Part shown: positions 33,162-45,419 of the stretch, in pieces
How positions within the stretch are numbered: the stretch's first letter is position 1
Layout: each line of letters starts with the position of its first letter
From: Avena insularis
Taxonomy: Eukaryota; Streptophyta; Magnoliopsida; Poales; Poaceae
DNA: 64,000 nt
Direction: 5' to 3'
Assembly (NCBI GenBank): GCA_023614405.1
Contig: CM042694.1
Span: 129,213,711 to 129,277,710 of the forward strand
The notes under the pieces: generated by a model
Database searches by the model: none
What the model saw: only the letters and a program-made list of their open reading frames with translations
What the model was told of the DNA's origin: nothing
Position numbers and translations under genes: made by a program

Positions 33162-34626
33162 AGTCGTAGCGGTAGCATCGTGAACAACCGGAACGTCACA
33201 GACGGTCAGACTAGATATAAATCGAAGTAGCATCCAGTAGACTGGCATCCCCCCGCAGTCGTAGCAGAAATGTCTTGGACGGTGTCGCGTCGCGGTAGCT
33301 TGAACTGTAGAGGAAGCTGGTGATGCTCAAGCGAGGTGGTAGCCCTTGTGCCGATGTCGAGGGGCCGAGAGCGTGAGGCGGTGCCATGGTCGAGGTAGCC
33401 GTGCGAAGGGAACGCATCGGGGACGAAGGCACTCTCAGTGTTGCCAGTACCAGGCGTGCGGGGCCAGGGACCATCATGAACTTGTCGCCATGTCAGAAAG
33501 ACTAGCAGAGGAAGCCTCCAGAGAGGTTGCGACGCGCAGAGCGGCTATGAGAGATGCCGGTGCTGTTCGCGGTTGTCGGAGTAGAGTAGCAGGTGGTGTA
33601 GTCGGGTATGAGGCGATGATGCTGGTGGAAAAGTTGTAGTGGACGAAGACGTAGAAGGCGGCGAAACCAGCGGTGACCTGGGTTAGCCATGTTGGATGCC
33701 TAGAGTGGCGATGGGGTAGTCGACGGGACCTGCGACGATGAGAGGGCGCCCTGCAGGTTACCTTGTGAAACGCGGTGGCGGTACTCGAAGTAGGCGAGGA
33801 AGACCCGGCGACGTGACAAAGACCATGTGCAGATGGCGGCGATACGTGTCGTAGGAAATGGTGCGGTGAAATTCGAGGTCGTCAATGCACGAGGACGGCG
33901 AAGTAGACTCCATGCAGCCATGCTACGACCCGAGGGGGCGGCATAGTTGTAGGACGCAAGTCGGTGCAGCGGCTGGGAGACCACCAGCGATGTACACACC
34001 AAGGAAGGCGCGTTGGAAGCCGATAGCATGGACCAAAGGCGGCGGCGCTATGGCCCGACGGGGAGACACAGCGGCAGCCCGTAGCTCGATCGGTGGTAGG
34101 CGCGTGCTCGGGGACGTGCTTGGCGTAGACAGGCGCGGAATCGGTTGATCAGACCGACGGTGCACCGTATGCGCCATGGCGTGGACGACGTGTAGATCGG
34201 ATTTGATGGCGACGTTGGCGATGAAGTCTCGGACGATGATGACGAAGAGGATCCGGGGAGGGCGCGGTAGCCTCCCAAGGAAGGTGTAGCAGCCGTCCGT
34301 GGTGCGCGACAGCCTGTCGTAAGGCCGTGACAGACTACCGAGGATAGCGCAGTAGCGGAGGGGGAAGGCGCACAGATGCGATGTAGATCCTCGATGCCGA
34401 TGGTCGGAGTAGAGGCGCGGCAATGACGACGGCGGTGGACGGCACAATCTGATCTAAGATTGGTAAACCAAAAAGTAAGTCGATTAAGAGATCAGAGAAA
34501 AAGACTTACTGGGCAGCCGATCACGGATAACCCTGCATACGGGTTGCGTAGCCCCCGGCGGAGATAATGGAGATCGATCTCCCCGGGGGTAGCATGGCGG
34601 AAGCTAGGGTTTGAGATCTATTTAGG
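33162..34626 (-). other. Element D interior, GC-rich, no recognisable protein
   Basis: The stretch is GC-rich with several overlapping medium ORFs on both strands (for example - strand 33923-34447). None shows a gag zinc knuckle, DTG, HHCC or YVDD motif. The content is Arg-, Pro- and Ser-rich in all frames, as expected from GC-rich non-coding or captured sequence. Possible sources are a decayed gag or a captured host fragment; neither can be shown here. Confidence 0.55.
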
Positions 34627-34635
34627 CTGATACCA
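34627..34635 (-). other. Element D primer-binding site
   Basis: On the - strand TGGTATCAG directly follows the LTR end with no spacer. It is a shortened match to the tRNA-Met-type PBS. Confidence 0.75.
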
Positions 34636-34709
34636 TGAAAGAGTATGAGTTTGGCGGAATATGATGGATATATTATTGAGCCTCATGGGCGAGTATATAT
34701 AGGCGTACA
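34636..34709 (-). repeat. Element D 5' LTR, first part
   Basis: TGAAAGAGTATGAGTTTGGC to GTACA. It continues at 62491 after element E; GTACA (34705-34709) is the TSD of E. Confidence 0.85.
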
Positions 34710-36067
34710 TGTTGGAAATATGCCCTAGAGACAAATAGTAATAAGGACTATTATCATATTTCATAAAGTTTATGATTAAGTTTTATATCATGCTATAACT
34801 GTGTTGAGTGGAAACATCAATACACGTGTGATATACAAACAACCAGGGGTTCCCAGTGAAACTCTAGTCACTGGTTCATTGGTCAATAGATGATCATGTT
34901 TCCTGATCATGTGGAATTTATGCCAGTTGGAAATGGAGTCAACTCATTCTGATAATGAGATGATGAACCAATACCCAACCTAAACATCGTGACCCGATCA
35001 TGTCACAAAGTTCAAGTTACGATGATTAGAAATGGATCCTTATAGACTATTCCTTAGACCGTGAGGCTATATCAATCACTGTCTCCCGAGAGTGCTTAGA
35101 TAGCATCAAGCGCCACTTGGTAATACAATGGTTATAAAGGTGTGTTCAGGTACTCAGAGGAAACCGTAGAGGAAATATATGTCAAGAGTGGGATTTGTCC
35201 ATCCACATGACGGAAAGATACTCAAGGGCCCACTCGGAGAAGTTATATCCAATAGCTACGCAGCGTGTGATTTGATCACAGGGATATCACTTGTCGGAAC
35301 GAGTCAAGTAACATTGTTCAGTAACGAGATTGAACACGACATGGTGATGTCATTGATCAGATCTCGGGCAATGCAAGTATCGATAGACAAAGGGAATAAG
35401 ACATGACCATCCCGGTTCAAACGACGAAAGATCTTCGTGGAACGCATATGGGTCACATGGCCATCTAGGTCCCTCTGTTGATCATTGGTCCGGGAGTGTC
35501 CCGACCATGTCTGGAGTGTTCCCGAACCATAGGGTATCACACTTAAGGGTTTGATGATGCTTAGAGAGTGTTTATAGGATCAGAAGAATCGCCGAAGAAT
35601 AGTAGAGAGAAACCAGAAGGGTTTCGGTAAGTCCGGAGGATGTTCGGAGTGGAGGTGGAAGGTGTTCCATAACCACGGAGATTGAATAATATATGAATGA
35701 ATGTTAAATATTACTTTAATTATTTATTCATAATTATTTAATAAAGAGAAAATCAATTTAAAAGGTCAAAAGTCTTAATGGGCCAATTCTGGAGGGAAGA
35801 GGGCCCATTACGGAAAGGCAAGAGGGGACCACACCCCTAGGAGAGGCCTAGGGGGTGGCCGGCGGCCCTAGTGGGCCTGCCCCAAGTGGGGCCCATGGGT
35901 GCGGGCTGGCCAGCGCCTCCCCACCTCTCCCTCTCCTTTAGTCCCACCCCAGTACTTTGAGGGAGGTAGTACCTCCCCTCCCCCTATATATAGTGGGGGT
36001 ATTTGGCCAGATAAATACACACAATATTCAATAAAGGTCTTCTCACTTTTGGGAAGACCTCCAATTG

Positions 36068-36112
<45 letters not shown>

Positions 36113-36520
36113 CGTGGTCCCAAGTTCGGACTGCACGAACGAGAGACATCTTCACCGCAGAGCGCCGTCGCGCTGCAGGATTCGAAACCAGGAGCTCTAC
36201 TTCCACAACTGCTGCTAGATCGGGGAAGCGGGAGTCATCGTCAGGCATCGGACGTGTGTAACTCCCCGCGAGGTGTCGCACTTGAGGCACTCAAGTTGTT
36301 GGAGTCGTTGGAGCGCAAGGACTTCATCACGACCTTGAGGTCGGCTTCGGCTCGTCTACATCAACCACGCTCTCCTGAGCGTTGACAACGCTTTTCGGTC
36401 TTCAAGGGTAAGTTCGCGAAAAAGCCCTCCACATCAGACATTAATAGATAGGTACTGGCAGCATCAGGGGTTCAGGGGCGTAGGGTAAAAATTATTGTTT
36501 TCATACGTGGAACCCCTACA
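34710..36520 (+). repeat. Element E 5' LTR (1811 bp)
   Basis: Starts TGTTGGAAATATGCCCTAGA, ends GGAACCCCTACA. A TATA box (CTATATATAG) lies at about 35984-35993. A (TC)18 run at 36072-36107 lies about 85 bp downstream. The partner is the split LTR at 58987-62485. Confidence 0.93.
36072..36107 (+). repeat. (TC)18 microsatellite in the leader part of the E LTR
   Basis: 36 bp of uninterrupted TC repeats. The right LTR has 31 bp with one extra T (62048-62078). Confidence 0.95.
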
Positions 36521-36521
36521 G

Positions 36522-36533
36522 TGGTATCAGAGC
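36522..36533 (+). other. Element E primer-binding site (initiator tRNA-Met)
   Basis: TGGTATCAGAGC one base after the 5' LTR. Confidence 0.93.
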
Positions 36534-37630
36534 TAGATCTATGCGTAGTAATGCTAGTACGGGTAGAACACACGAAATGTAGCATGTGGGCGTTGATCTT
36601 TTAGTTGTTACCCTCCCCTGTGTACTTGTGCATACCGCAGTAATGCTTGATGAAGCGGCCCCCAACCGACTTTATGCGTTCATTAGCGAGACTGGTCCAC
36701 GCTTGACATACAACTTGTACCGTATAAAGTGGCTTAGGGGGGTGTCTGTCTCTCTCGCATTAGTTGGTATGCCATTTGCAACGGAGGGCCCCGAAAGGGG
36801 TGTAGTAGAGACAACTGCTTGATCAGCATTGTGCTGAAAGTTCGTAGGTAAGAATGGTTCTTGTGCGAAAGCCCATTCAGCCACGTAAAACATGCAAAGA
36901 TAAATTAGAGGCGTCTAACTTTGTTTTGCAGGGGGCGTTGCTTTGTGATATGGTTGTGGCAAAGGTAAAGTGATTACCTTATGTTACATAGTAGTAGATA
37001 GTCACGGAGGTGACGGACTACCACGCCGGAATGACACCGGTACCCTGGTGTCTACAACATCGGAACCCTAGCGCCGGAATCCGGTGACGACAGATGGAGA
37101 TCACGACGTGAAGGACCATATCACATCGCATTTACATTCAATGTTATTGTTTGTATATCTTATTGTGTGCTAGTATTAGATACTCGACGGTAGCTAATAA
37201 GATGATCCCTGTTAAAATTACCACTGATTGTGTTCCCTCTTAGTGTGCACCACCAAGAAAGTTCTTCGGTATGAGGTAGGCCGTGATGATCGGATGTGAG
37301 ACATATCTATGTTCACATACAGTCGGTGTAAGCCATGTTGCACAGCGAATACACTAAGGTTGAGTTGGCGAGCCTATCATGTACAAACATGGCCTCGGAA
37401 CACGGATGGTCAAAAGATCGAGCACGAGTCGCATGAATGATGTGACCGACGTTTAGCATCCACCCTTGAACCCACATTGATGGTCATGATGATCGGGGGA
37501 GATGTGGCTGATAGGGGTCGTGTTATCACTAGGAACCCTTATGGGGATAGGTGTTTCTGAGTGGAGTTATTATTTACTCATTTAATTATAAACTTAGTTT
37601 AAATTCCTTTTGCAATTATATATGTAGAAA
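36534..37630 (+). other. Element E untranslated leader
   Basis: A non-coding leader between the PBS and gag, related in order and phrases to that of G (49676-50639), for example GCACCACCAAGAAAGTTCTT at about 37248. No regulatory element is identified. Confidence 0.7.
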
Positions 37631-38339
37631 ATGGTTCTCCCCGAGATTACCTTCCCTATTGACAATTGGCTAAAAGGAGAAAAGCTCAAGTTAGATGGAT
37701 CCAACTTTTCTGCATGGGTCATACGCCTTTATGATCTCCTTGGTGAGAACAAACTGGCTGACTACATGATCTACGAGATGTACTTGGAGCCATCCTATTC
37801 TCATGAGACCCAGGAGCAGTGAGATCTCCGTTGCCGTCGTCGTGTGATGGCCACATTCATATCAGTAACGATGCGCCTCGAGATGGAAGATGGGCTATGG
37901 CCGATGGTGGGAAGTCTTAATCCCCGAACGGTTATGGCACATCTGAGATCGCATTTCGTGGAACAAGTGCGCATATGGGAGTATGAGCTGATGGGGGACT
38001 TCTTCTCCATAAAGATGGAGGAAGGCTCCTCACTGGACGATCACTTGTTGAGCATATATGATGCATACATGAGTTTGGCATACTTCCTGGACAACTGGTT
38101 CGCAAGCTCTTTTTGCAATAGGAGTTGTGCTACGGTCGCTGCCACCAAGCTTCCAAGCACAAGTTAGGATTTGCATTATGAGAGGCGACGCGAAAACACA
38201 GGATTTCCACGAGTTCATATCACATTTCAGAGATGTGGTGGTTGAACCCGTTGTCACTGAGGTCATCAATGACAAAGGTATATATTTGATATACAATTTT
38301 ATAAATGTTATAATCTTGCAAAAACATTTGCAGTGTTAA
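37631..38339 (+). pseudogene. Element E gag relic
   Basis: It starts MVLPEITFPIDNWLKGEKLK and continues GSNFSAWVIRLYDLLGENKL, matching the KLKTNGTNFTAWFRNLRILL style of G gag. A TGA at 37820-37822 interrupts the frame, which continues with LEMEDGLWPMV and HLRSHFVEQVRIWEYELMGD. A frame change near 38120 leads to SLPPSFQAQVRI and VINDKGIYLIY. There is no zinc knuckle. The DKGIY phrase recalls the sequence just before the protease in G, suggesting an internal deletion that removed the rest of gag and pol. Confidence 0.8.
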
Positions 38340-39012
38340 GTATATTTGATACTTGTTCTGTTTTGCTGAAAACATGTCCTTCTGCATTAGAGGTGCTTGC
38401 TAGAGAGGAGGTGATGTTGCATGCTGATGGAGAGCATGATGATGATGGCCAACGACGCTCTCCCTCAACATTTATCATTTAGTTTATATTTTGGATAGTT
38501 ATTTTAATAAAAATATTATGGACTTCTTTAGTGTGTCCCACACTTTGTGAGACGGTTATTCATATCAGTTTGTAACAAACAGTTGTTCTACTTTTATGAA
38601 TGATTTATATTTGTGTTCATATCTTGTTTGATTATATATGAGTTATCCTTGTTGTTTGAAACTAATTGATAATGCCTAAACATTTGTAAAATATTGAAAT
38701 GCCTTGAAAAATACCCAACTTAATGATATTTCATTAATGAATGAAACCATTGTTTGAATTCAAAGTTATTTGAAAATATGTGAAAGTCATTCAATTTCTT
38801 ATCACATATAAATCATGCCTAAGTTCAGCAAAATAACTTGAACACCATGTATTACTTGAATACAAAGTGTTTAATGAATTGTTAAAAGAAAATACATATT
38901 CGATGTATTGTGTTTTAACAAATGGTAATTATCATTATATGATTGTTTAAAAGTGTAAAGTAGTTTACTAAAGGAAACATGAGTATGAAACTATTTGATA
39001 TGATCAAAGTGT
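38340..39012 (+). other. Element E interior, AT-rich, non-coding
   Basis: AT-rich sequence with no recognisable pol domain. Element B inserted at its end; its TSD is TTCAT (39013-39017). Confidence 0.7.
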
Positions 39013-39017
39013 TTCAT

Positions 39018-40519
39018 TGATGACCCACAAGTATAGGGGGTGTATCGCAGTATTTTCGATAAGTAAGAGTGTCGAACCCAACGAGGAGCAGAAGGAGCTG
39101 GCTAGTGGTATGGATCAGGAATTCTCTGCAAATACTTAGCAAACGGGTTTTTAGGGGTTTTCGATAAGGCAAGTAAACAAAGTACGAGTAAATAAAAGAC
39201 AGTAGGAATAAATGCAGCAAGTGGCCCAATCCTTTATGCAGCAAAGGACAAGCCGGTTGTATTACTTAAGATGACCAAACGTTCTCGAGGACACATGGGA
39301 AGACTGTCAATTGCTTTCGCTTCATATAGCTGATTAATCTTCTCTAGCTTGCTAAGTGTTGTGTGGGTGAACATGTGCTAATGTACCACCCCATCCAATA
39401 CTAATACATACGTGTGATTAAACCCCTTGCAAACATCTGTAAGTATAAGAAAGTATTTAAGGTAGAAACCTAACCACAGCTTTAAACTCTAAGACCCCTA
39501 CGTCCCTTGTGCAATGGTTTCCTAACGGGGGTTCAGGTTTCTGTCACTCTGGCAACCCCTACGATTAGTAGCCAAATACACAATGCATTCCCCTAGGCCC
39601 ATATAGGTGAAATGTCATATAGTCGACGTTCACATGACACCACTAGAAGAAGTACACCAGAACTTAAATAACAATCTATTGAATCTTTCTCAACGCAACT
39701 CCACTACTAACAACAAGACTTCTCCCATGTCCTCAAGAACAAAACGAACTACTCACAAGACATCATATGGATCATGATCAGAGATGGAATAATGATGTAT
39801 AACAATCTGAACATAAACAATAATTCAATGGTTCACTCAATAGCATCAACTACAAAGAGTAATAAAACCCAGGAAAGTTTCCCCTATGAACTATGCAAGA
39901 TTCAACACAATTGTTACAGCAATATGGAGATGGTGATGATGGTGCTGATGGTGATGATGGTGGTGATGATGATGATGATCCCGATGAAGTCCAGCTTGAT
40001 GGTGGTGTTGATGGCGACGATCTCCCCTCTTCGAGAAGGAATTCGTGAGAATCACGGAGAGATCTTTCTCTCTCGGTGTTTTCCGCCCCGCAGAGGCGGC
40101 GGAATCTTTCTGTGGTTGCTTCCCGAGTCTTAGGGTTTCGGGAGGATGATATACGCTAGAGGGGAGAGGTTGGAGTGGGCCAGGGCGGCCACACCACCTC
40201 CAGGCGCGACCTAGGCCTGCCCGCGCCATGGGGTGGTGTGGCCCCCCTGTGGCCCACCTCCACTCCATCTTCTGGCATCCTTAGTCTTCTAGAAAAATAG
40301 GATTTTCTGTATATTTTCCCAGATTTTCTGATCTTCGCGAATTTTGCCTCCAAACAACACCTTTTCCATCAGAATCCTGACTACAGCGGTCCATGCTCCA
40401 AAAGTCATCAACCATGCAAGAATAGATGAAATATCATAAGTATCACCTCTCAATACAAAATATATCAATGAATAATAGTGAATTAAGGCATATAATAGTG
40501 ATGCAAAATGGACGTATCA
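39018..40519 (-). repeat. Element B 3' LTR (1502 bp)
   Basis: On the - strand it starts TGATACGTCCATTTTGCATC and ends TATACTTGTGGGTCATCA. A GAT-rich simple repeat lies at about 39929-39979. It differs from its partner mainly by a short replaced segment at about 40045-40058. Confidence 0.95.
39929..39979 (+). repeat. GAT/GGT trinucleotide repeat in the B LTR
   Basis: About 50 bp of GATGGTGATGAT-type repeats. The partner copy is at 46331-46381. Poly-His or poly-Asp ORFs over it are artefacts. Confidence 0.9.
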
Positions 40520-40534
40520 ACTCCCCCCAAGCTT
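40520..40534 (-). other. Element B polypurine tract
   Basis: On the - strand AAGCTTGGGGGGAGT abuts the 3' LTR start TGATACGTCC. Confidence 0.85.
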
Positions 40535-43500
40535 AGACTTCGCTTGTCCCCAAGCGAAACTAAGCTCAATAAACATGGCCTCAAGTTTATGGAGTGAAGA
40601 GTCGATAAAAGAATACGGACAAGAAGCATCACATTCATCAAATACATAGATCATAATAGAAGACAACTCACTATTATATAACTCAACTTGCAGTGAGTAA
40701 AGGAAACACAATAAAGATACATAAAGTGAATCATAATTGGTAATGGCAAACTTAGCTCTTGGTCGAAGAATAGTTGATAATTTGCTAGAGTTCACAAATA
40801 GCTGGTTTTCAATGATAGCTTTCAAAGTAGTAAACTTCAAGATAAGACCAATGTGCAAAACAAGGAACATAAGAAACATGATTGGATAAATCATCATATG
40901 AATGAATGAAACACATCAACTCAAAATACTTGCTGAGATAGAAGGGAATAGGTTTACTGACTCAACTACAAAGTAAAAGAAAGGCCCTTCGTAGAGGGAA
41001 GCAGGGATTGCAAGTCTCATAAAGAGCTCCCAAAAATTATGTTACTTACTAGCTTTCAGCCCTCATTGCCCCTATCATAGGCATATTTAGGTGATTAAGG
41101 TTAAAGTGATCAAACATGAGGATATGCATTGACAAGTTGTAAGTTGAGAATCTCATGTCCCTTGAATATGAGGGTCGCTCCTCATGCTACTCAAGTTTAG
41201 TCACCGGTAAGTTCTTGTCATTGTAAGCATATGTGTATCATAGAGAACCGCCAACGGGGTACCCCTTGCCCGATGATACGGAAGAATCCCCATATCAAAA
41301 TGACAAGGCAAGCAGACAACAAGTATCTCAACAATCTTCTTATTTACCATGGGAATATGGAGTTTTTTTCTCTCTTTCCTCTTTTCATAATATCTCTTTT
41401 TTTTCTTTTTCTCTTTTTCTCAATCTCTATCTCTTTTTTTATAAGAAGAATGCTTCATAGATACTCGTTATGGTTACGCTGCTGGTTTCCACCATGTCAG
41501 CATGGATTAGACCAATGACCCAGCGCTTTCTCTAACACACATGCATAACTCCATGGACTTACAAGCTTCCCTTTCATTTCACACCAACGACATCCATAGA
41601 CAAAATAACATGATATCAACTTGGTACAAAGTACCAGTGCAATGTTGAAAGTGTTCCCCATGACAGCATGGTTCTGCTAATTCACAACTTACAAAGCACA
41701 AGCATATACGCAACATAGTTGAGCACAATGGTTCAAGTTTATTAAATGCAAGAAAGTAAAGTGTGCCATCAAGTTCGTGAGAGCTTTAATCACTAATTTT
41801 CACATAACAAGTTTAATTTGGGAGGTAGATAAAACAAGAATTTACTTGGAATAGCAATAATGCTACTAGGTAGGTATGGTGGACACAAATGGCAAAGGTT
41901 TTGGTTTAAAGCAGTGGATGCACGAGAAGAATTCCCTCTCAGTACAGGTTTTTGGCTAGCAAGGCTGGGTAGCAAGTACAAGAGTTGAAGGAAACAACCA
42001 AGCATACAAATGATAAATACAAACATGCAATCTTCCTTGGAAGCACAAAAGATCTTAACTAGAGAATACTAGACTTATCAGCAAATCAAGAAAGAAAGAT
42101 GATGAAATTATTTTTGTCTAGAGTACTTCTATCTTTTTCTTTTCAACTCTCAAAAAGGTGTTGCTACTAACCGAGCCCGGTTTGCCAAAACCAACTAAAT
42201 TAACTCAATGATCCCAAAGTGATACCAATACTAACAACAAGATTAGTCATATAACCACGAATTGAAAACTAATATAAGCTATGCAAAAGAGTGAATGAAA
42301 GAACTTCTCATTAATATTCCATAACGAAAACTCACACCAAGGGATACACATCTAACGAGAGAGGTGACACTTCTATAATGCAAACCATACTACATAATAA
42401 CTCCTCTATTCATGATATGACTCTACTAATAAGGAAAAAAGATAGAAGATAGTGATGTGATACCACGACACTCCCCCAAGCTTGGAACAAACCAAGGGGA
42501 TGCCAAACCTGATGACGAATTACTCCTTAGGTGGTGGTGGTAATATTTTCTTAGTCGACATGAGGAAATCTTCCAGCATCTTGCGAAGCCTATTGTTCTC
42601 CCATTGAAGCACGTCCACCTTCCTCCTCAAGTCTCGGTACGTATCCCAGAACTCCTTAGTGACTCATAGGGCTTCCGTTGATGTAGGGCAAGTGACTAAA
42701 GGTATTAGGCCCTGCTTGGGGTCTTGGAGATCTTCCTCCATAGGCTCCTTCCCTTTATCCTTGGCGGACACCATTGTACTTCTAAGCTTTCAAAGAGTAT
42801 GTCCTGAAAGAAACAGATCGAAACAAAAACACGAAGAAAACACGATATACGGACCTCAGGTGATCCGGGGGGTTATATATTACGAAGTTTCATATCAGAA
42901 GGAAGGTACTGGGAGAAAACGAGTCGGAGGCGGAGTCCGGGGTGGACTCACCACCTGGTGGCGCGGCCAGGGGTGGGCCTGTGCCACAGGGTGGTGTGAG
43001 CCACCCTGGCTCCATTTCCGTCCCTTTTTCGCTTCGTAGATTTCCTTATTGACTGAAAACTGCAAAAATATAGTTGGATTGTATTTTTGCGGAACTTTTC
43101 TTACCAGAACCATTACCTATTTGAACACGAACTCTACAGGTATCTGAATTTGGTATCTAGTAGATAGTCATCTCTTGAATATCATCGATATCTTCATCTT
43201 CATACACTTATTACTTGAGTCATAAAACCCTTCTTTTTCTTATTACACCATTATCTCCACTTCCTGGAAATTTCTTTCACACAAAACTTCACACAGTTCT
43301 CATTAGCAACATTAGTATAAGTGAAGTGATAAAACCTTTTGAGTCCAATCTTCAACTGAAAACCCATCAAAACAAAATCTACTGTAGCAAGTCCTTCCGA
43401 AAACCCAAAAAGAATTCAAAAAGGAAATCGAATAAAGAAGCAAATGCAAAAGTGGCAAAATCTGTCAAAACAGACCAGCAGGTAAAGATCAATTTTTTCG

Positions 43501-43732
43501 AAAATATTCTGTTGCTCAAATCAAAAAGTGCAAAACTAATGAAAGTTTAATAACAACCTGGGCAGAAGCACAAAAAATTACAGCTCAATCCGACATACAG
43601 AGATCTCTCACAAAATTTTACGGTGAAGCACAAAAATCTGTTTCGGGAAAGCAACTTCCCCAAATCTTACTTCTCTCTCATTAGAGGTTGATCTTGACAC
43701 AAAAACCAAACAAAACGGATAAGGAGCGGTTA
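40535..43732 (-). other. Element B interior, non-coding
   Basis: No pol motif is readable. Blocks at 41140-41790 and about 43250-43560 match element A. A purine run on the - strand (plus 41368-41440, pyrimidine) sits about 850 bp from the 3' LTR, as in A (about 890 bp). An AAGCTTGGGGGAGTGT-like phrase on the - strand at about 42470-42485 looks like a second copy of the polypurine tract. Confidence 0.7.
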
Positions 43733-44623
43733 TTACCAAAGTAATAACTTCCAAGACTCAAAGAAACAAAAACAAACTGAAAGCAAAAACAAATTGGGTT
43801 GTCTCCCATAAAGCTCTTTCTTTATAGCCATTAAGATGGGCATGATAATTTTGAAGAAGCTCTCATAGGGATATGAATTGAAGTGAAAGAGAGCATTAAG
43901 AAGAAGAAAAAAAACACACACACATTTAAGTCTAACCCACTTCCTATGTAAGGGGATTTTGTAAACAAACAAGTTATTGAAACCAAAGCCAACTTGCATA
44001 AGAAGGCAAAAGAAGTGCAACATAAAAACTTTCAGCATAAAACGGGGAAACTTGATATTATTGAGATGCATACGGACACATTTCCCTCTCTCATAGTAGC
44101 TTTCAGTATCATGCATAAACTTAACAATATAGCTATCACAAGGACCATCATAGCAATGCTCACTTATTCTAACAGAAAACACGGGAATACTAGCTCTCAT
44201 AACACTACTATGTGAAACAATATTAGAGGTATCCTTACAAAGGATAGGGTGTCCCTCTTTTTCATATTTAGTGACAAATTCTTTCACACTTGCTATTATA
44301 GGTTCATCAACCATTTGTTTATCAGGTTCAATAGCTTTACTCATACTTTCATTAACCATTCTAGCTATCATAGAATGTTCCTTTACCTTAACTGGAAAAG
44401 GCATTTTCTCAATATAAGGTTCAGGTAAAACATGATTAGCAGTATAAACTTCAGTATTTCTTGCAGGAACACTCTTAACAACATATTTATAAGGTTCATG
44501 ATACTTATTCCACTTCTTTTTAGGCACTTTAATATAGGAAGCAAAAGCCTTAAAGTAGGAAGCAATAGCTTGAGAGTCTAGACCATAAGCATTTTTAATA
44601 TTTTGAAAGTCATCAGTTCCCAT
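43733..44623 (-). pseudogene. Element B second ORF (hydrophobic C-terminus), in frame with gag after one stop
   Basis: 296 codons. The N-terminal half reads SQAIASYFKAFASYIKVPKK and VPARNTEVYTANHVLPEPYI and looks like a basic Gag tail. The C-terminal half has ESYYERGKCVRMHLNNIKFP, a hydrophobic stretch, YKIPLHRKWVRLKCV and a second hydrophobic stretch. The start at 44623 is in the same frame as the gag ORF, separated only by a stop and five codons, so one mutation may have split a single long ORF. Related to the ORF of element A. No known domain recognised. Confidence 0.6.
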
Positions 44624-44638
44624 AAAAGATTCAATGCA

Positions 44639-45346
44639 TTAATAATCATAATTTATACCTAACTTTCTACCTTTGTCATTCTCCCAAGCTTCAGCATTGT
44701 CTTGAATACGGTCTAGAAGATCCCATTTAGCTTCTTCTTCCATGCGAGTGAATGATCCAGTGCAAGAAGCATCCAATAAATCCTTGTCATGTAGAGGGAG
44801 TCTTGCATAAAAGTTATTGATAATAATATTGTTGGGGAGCTCATGAATGGGACATTTGAGCATTAGTAACTTCAACCTCCCCCAAGCTTGAGCTGTACTC
44901 TCTCCATCAAGAGGCCAAAAGTTGTATATTTGATTCCGATCTTTATGAATCTCACTAGGAGGATAAAACTTTGAATAAAAGAGAGGCACTATTTCCTCCC
45001 ATTCAAGAGCTTGACCATTCTTCAGCAGCTTATACCATTCCTCAGCTCTTCCTTTCAGTGATAATGAGAATAACTTCTTCTTAACTTGATCTGTAGTGAT
45101 ACCTACACACTTGAACAACCCGCATAATTCGTGTATAAAGAGTAAATGATCACCGGGATGGACAGTTCCATCCCCAACATAGTAGTTATCCATAACACGA
45201 TTAATAATTCTTGTAGGTATTTTGAAAACATCATTCTCAGCAGGTGGTGGCTTATCTACTACCTTAGCAGTGGTAGTAGCATTACCAAATAAGAAACTCA
45301 GCGAATTATCCATAACGAAAATAAAGCAACCAGCAGAAGTAAACAA
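44639..45346 (-). CDS. gag: Element B Gag
   Basis: 235 codons. A more likely start is the Met at 45313 (MDNSLSFLFGN), which gives 224 residues. It shows the plant retrotransposon Gag core: HPGDHLLFIHELCGLF, LFSLSLKGRAEEWYKLL, WEEIVPLFYSKFYPP, then WGRLKLLMLKCPIHELP and NNFYARLPLHDKDLLDAS. This is the coat protein that would package the RNA. No zinc knuckle is present before the stop at 44639, and the frame continues in the next ORF. Only about 75-100 bp separate it from the 5' LTR. Intact over the core, so it could still be expressed if the LTR is active. Confidence 0.85.
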   Translation of the reverse strand: MFTSAGCFIFVMDNSLSFLFGNATTTAKVVDKPPPAENDVFKIPTRIINRVMDNYYVGDGTVHPGDHLLFIHELCGLFKCVGITTDQVKKKLFSLSLKGRAEEWYKLLKNGQALEWEEIVPLFYSKFYPPSEIHKDRNQIYNFWPLDGESTAQAWGRLKLLMLKCPIHELPNNIIINNFYARLPLHDKDLLDASCTGSFTRMEEEAKWDLLDRIQDNAEAWENDKGRKLGINYDY

Positions 45347-45395
45347 TACTCACAGTAGAAGTTTCCTTTACCAGTTCCACTCTCCAATAGCACTT

Positions 45396-45409
45396 CACTC
45401 CCAACGCCA
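45396..45409 (-). other. Element B primer-binding site candidate
   Basis: On the - strand TGGCGTTGGGAGTG starts about 10 bases inside the 5' LTR. TGGCG matches the start of the tRNA-Asp-type PBS, but the rest diverges. Confidence 0.5.
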
Positions 45410-45419
45410 AAAATAGTCT

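Noticed and set aside
33211..34447. Several GC-rich ORFs of 75-175 codons on both strands
   Set aside because: Overlapping frames on both strands with no motif; expected from GC-rich sequence inside element D.
35868..36290. ORF with an alternating Arg-Glu run, and Ser-Leu runs on the other strand
   Set aside because: Translation of the TC microsatellite in the E LTR, also seen at 61811-62252.
39891..40268. ORFs with long His runs (and the matching ones at 46316-46681)
   Set aside because: They are the antisense reading of a GAT/GGT simple repeat inside the LTRs of element B.
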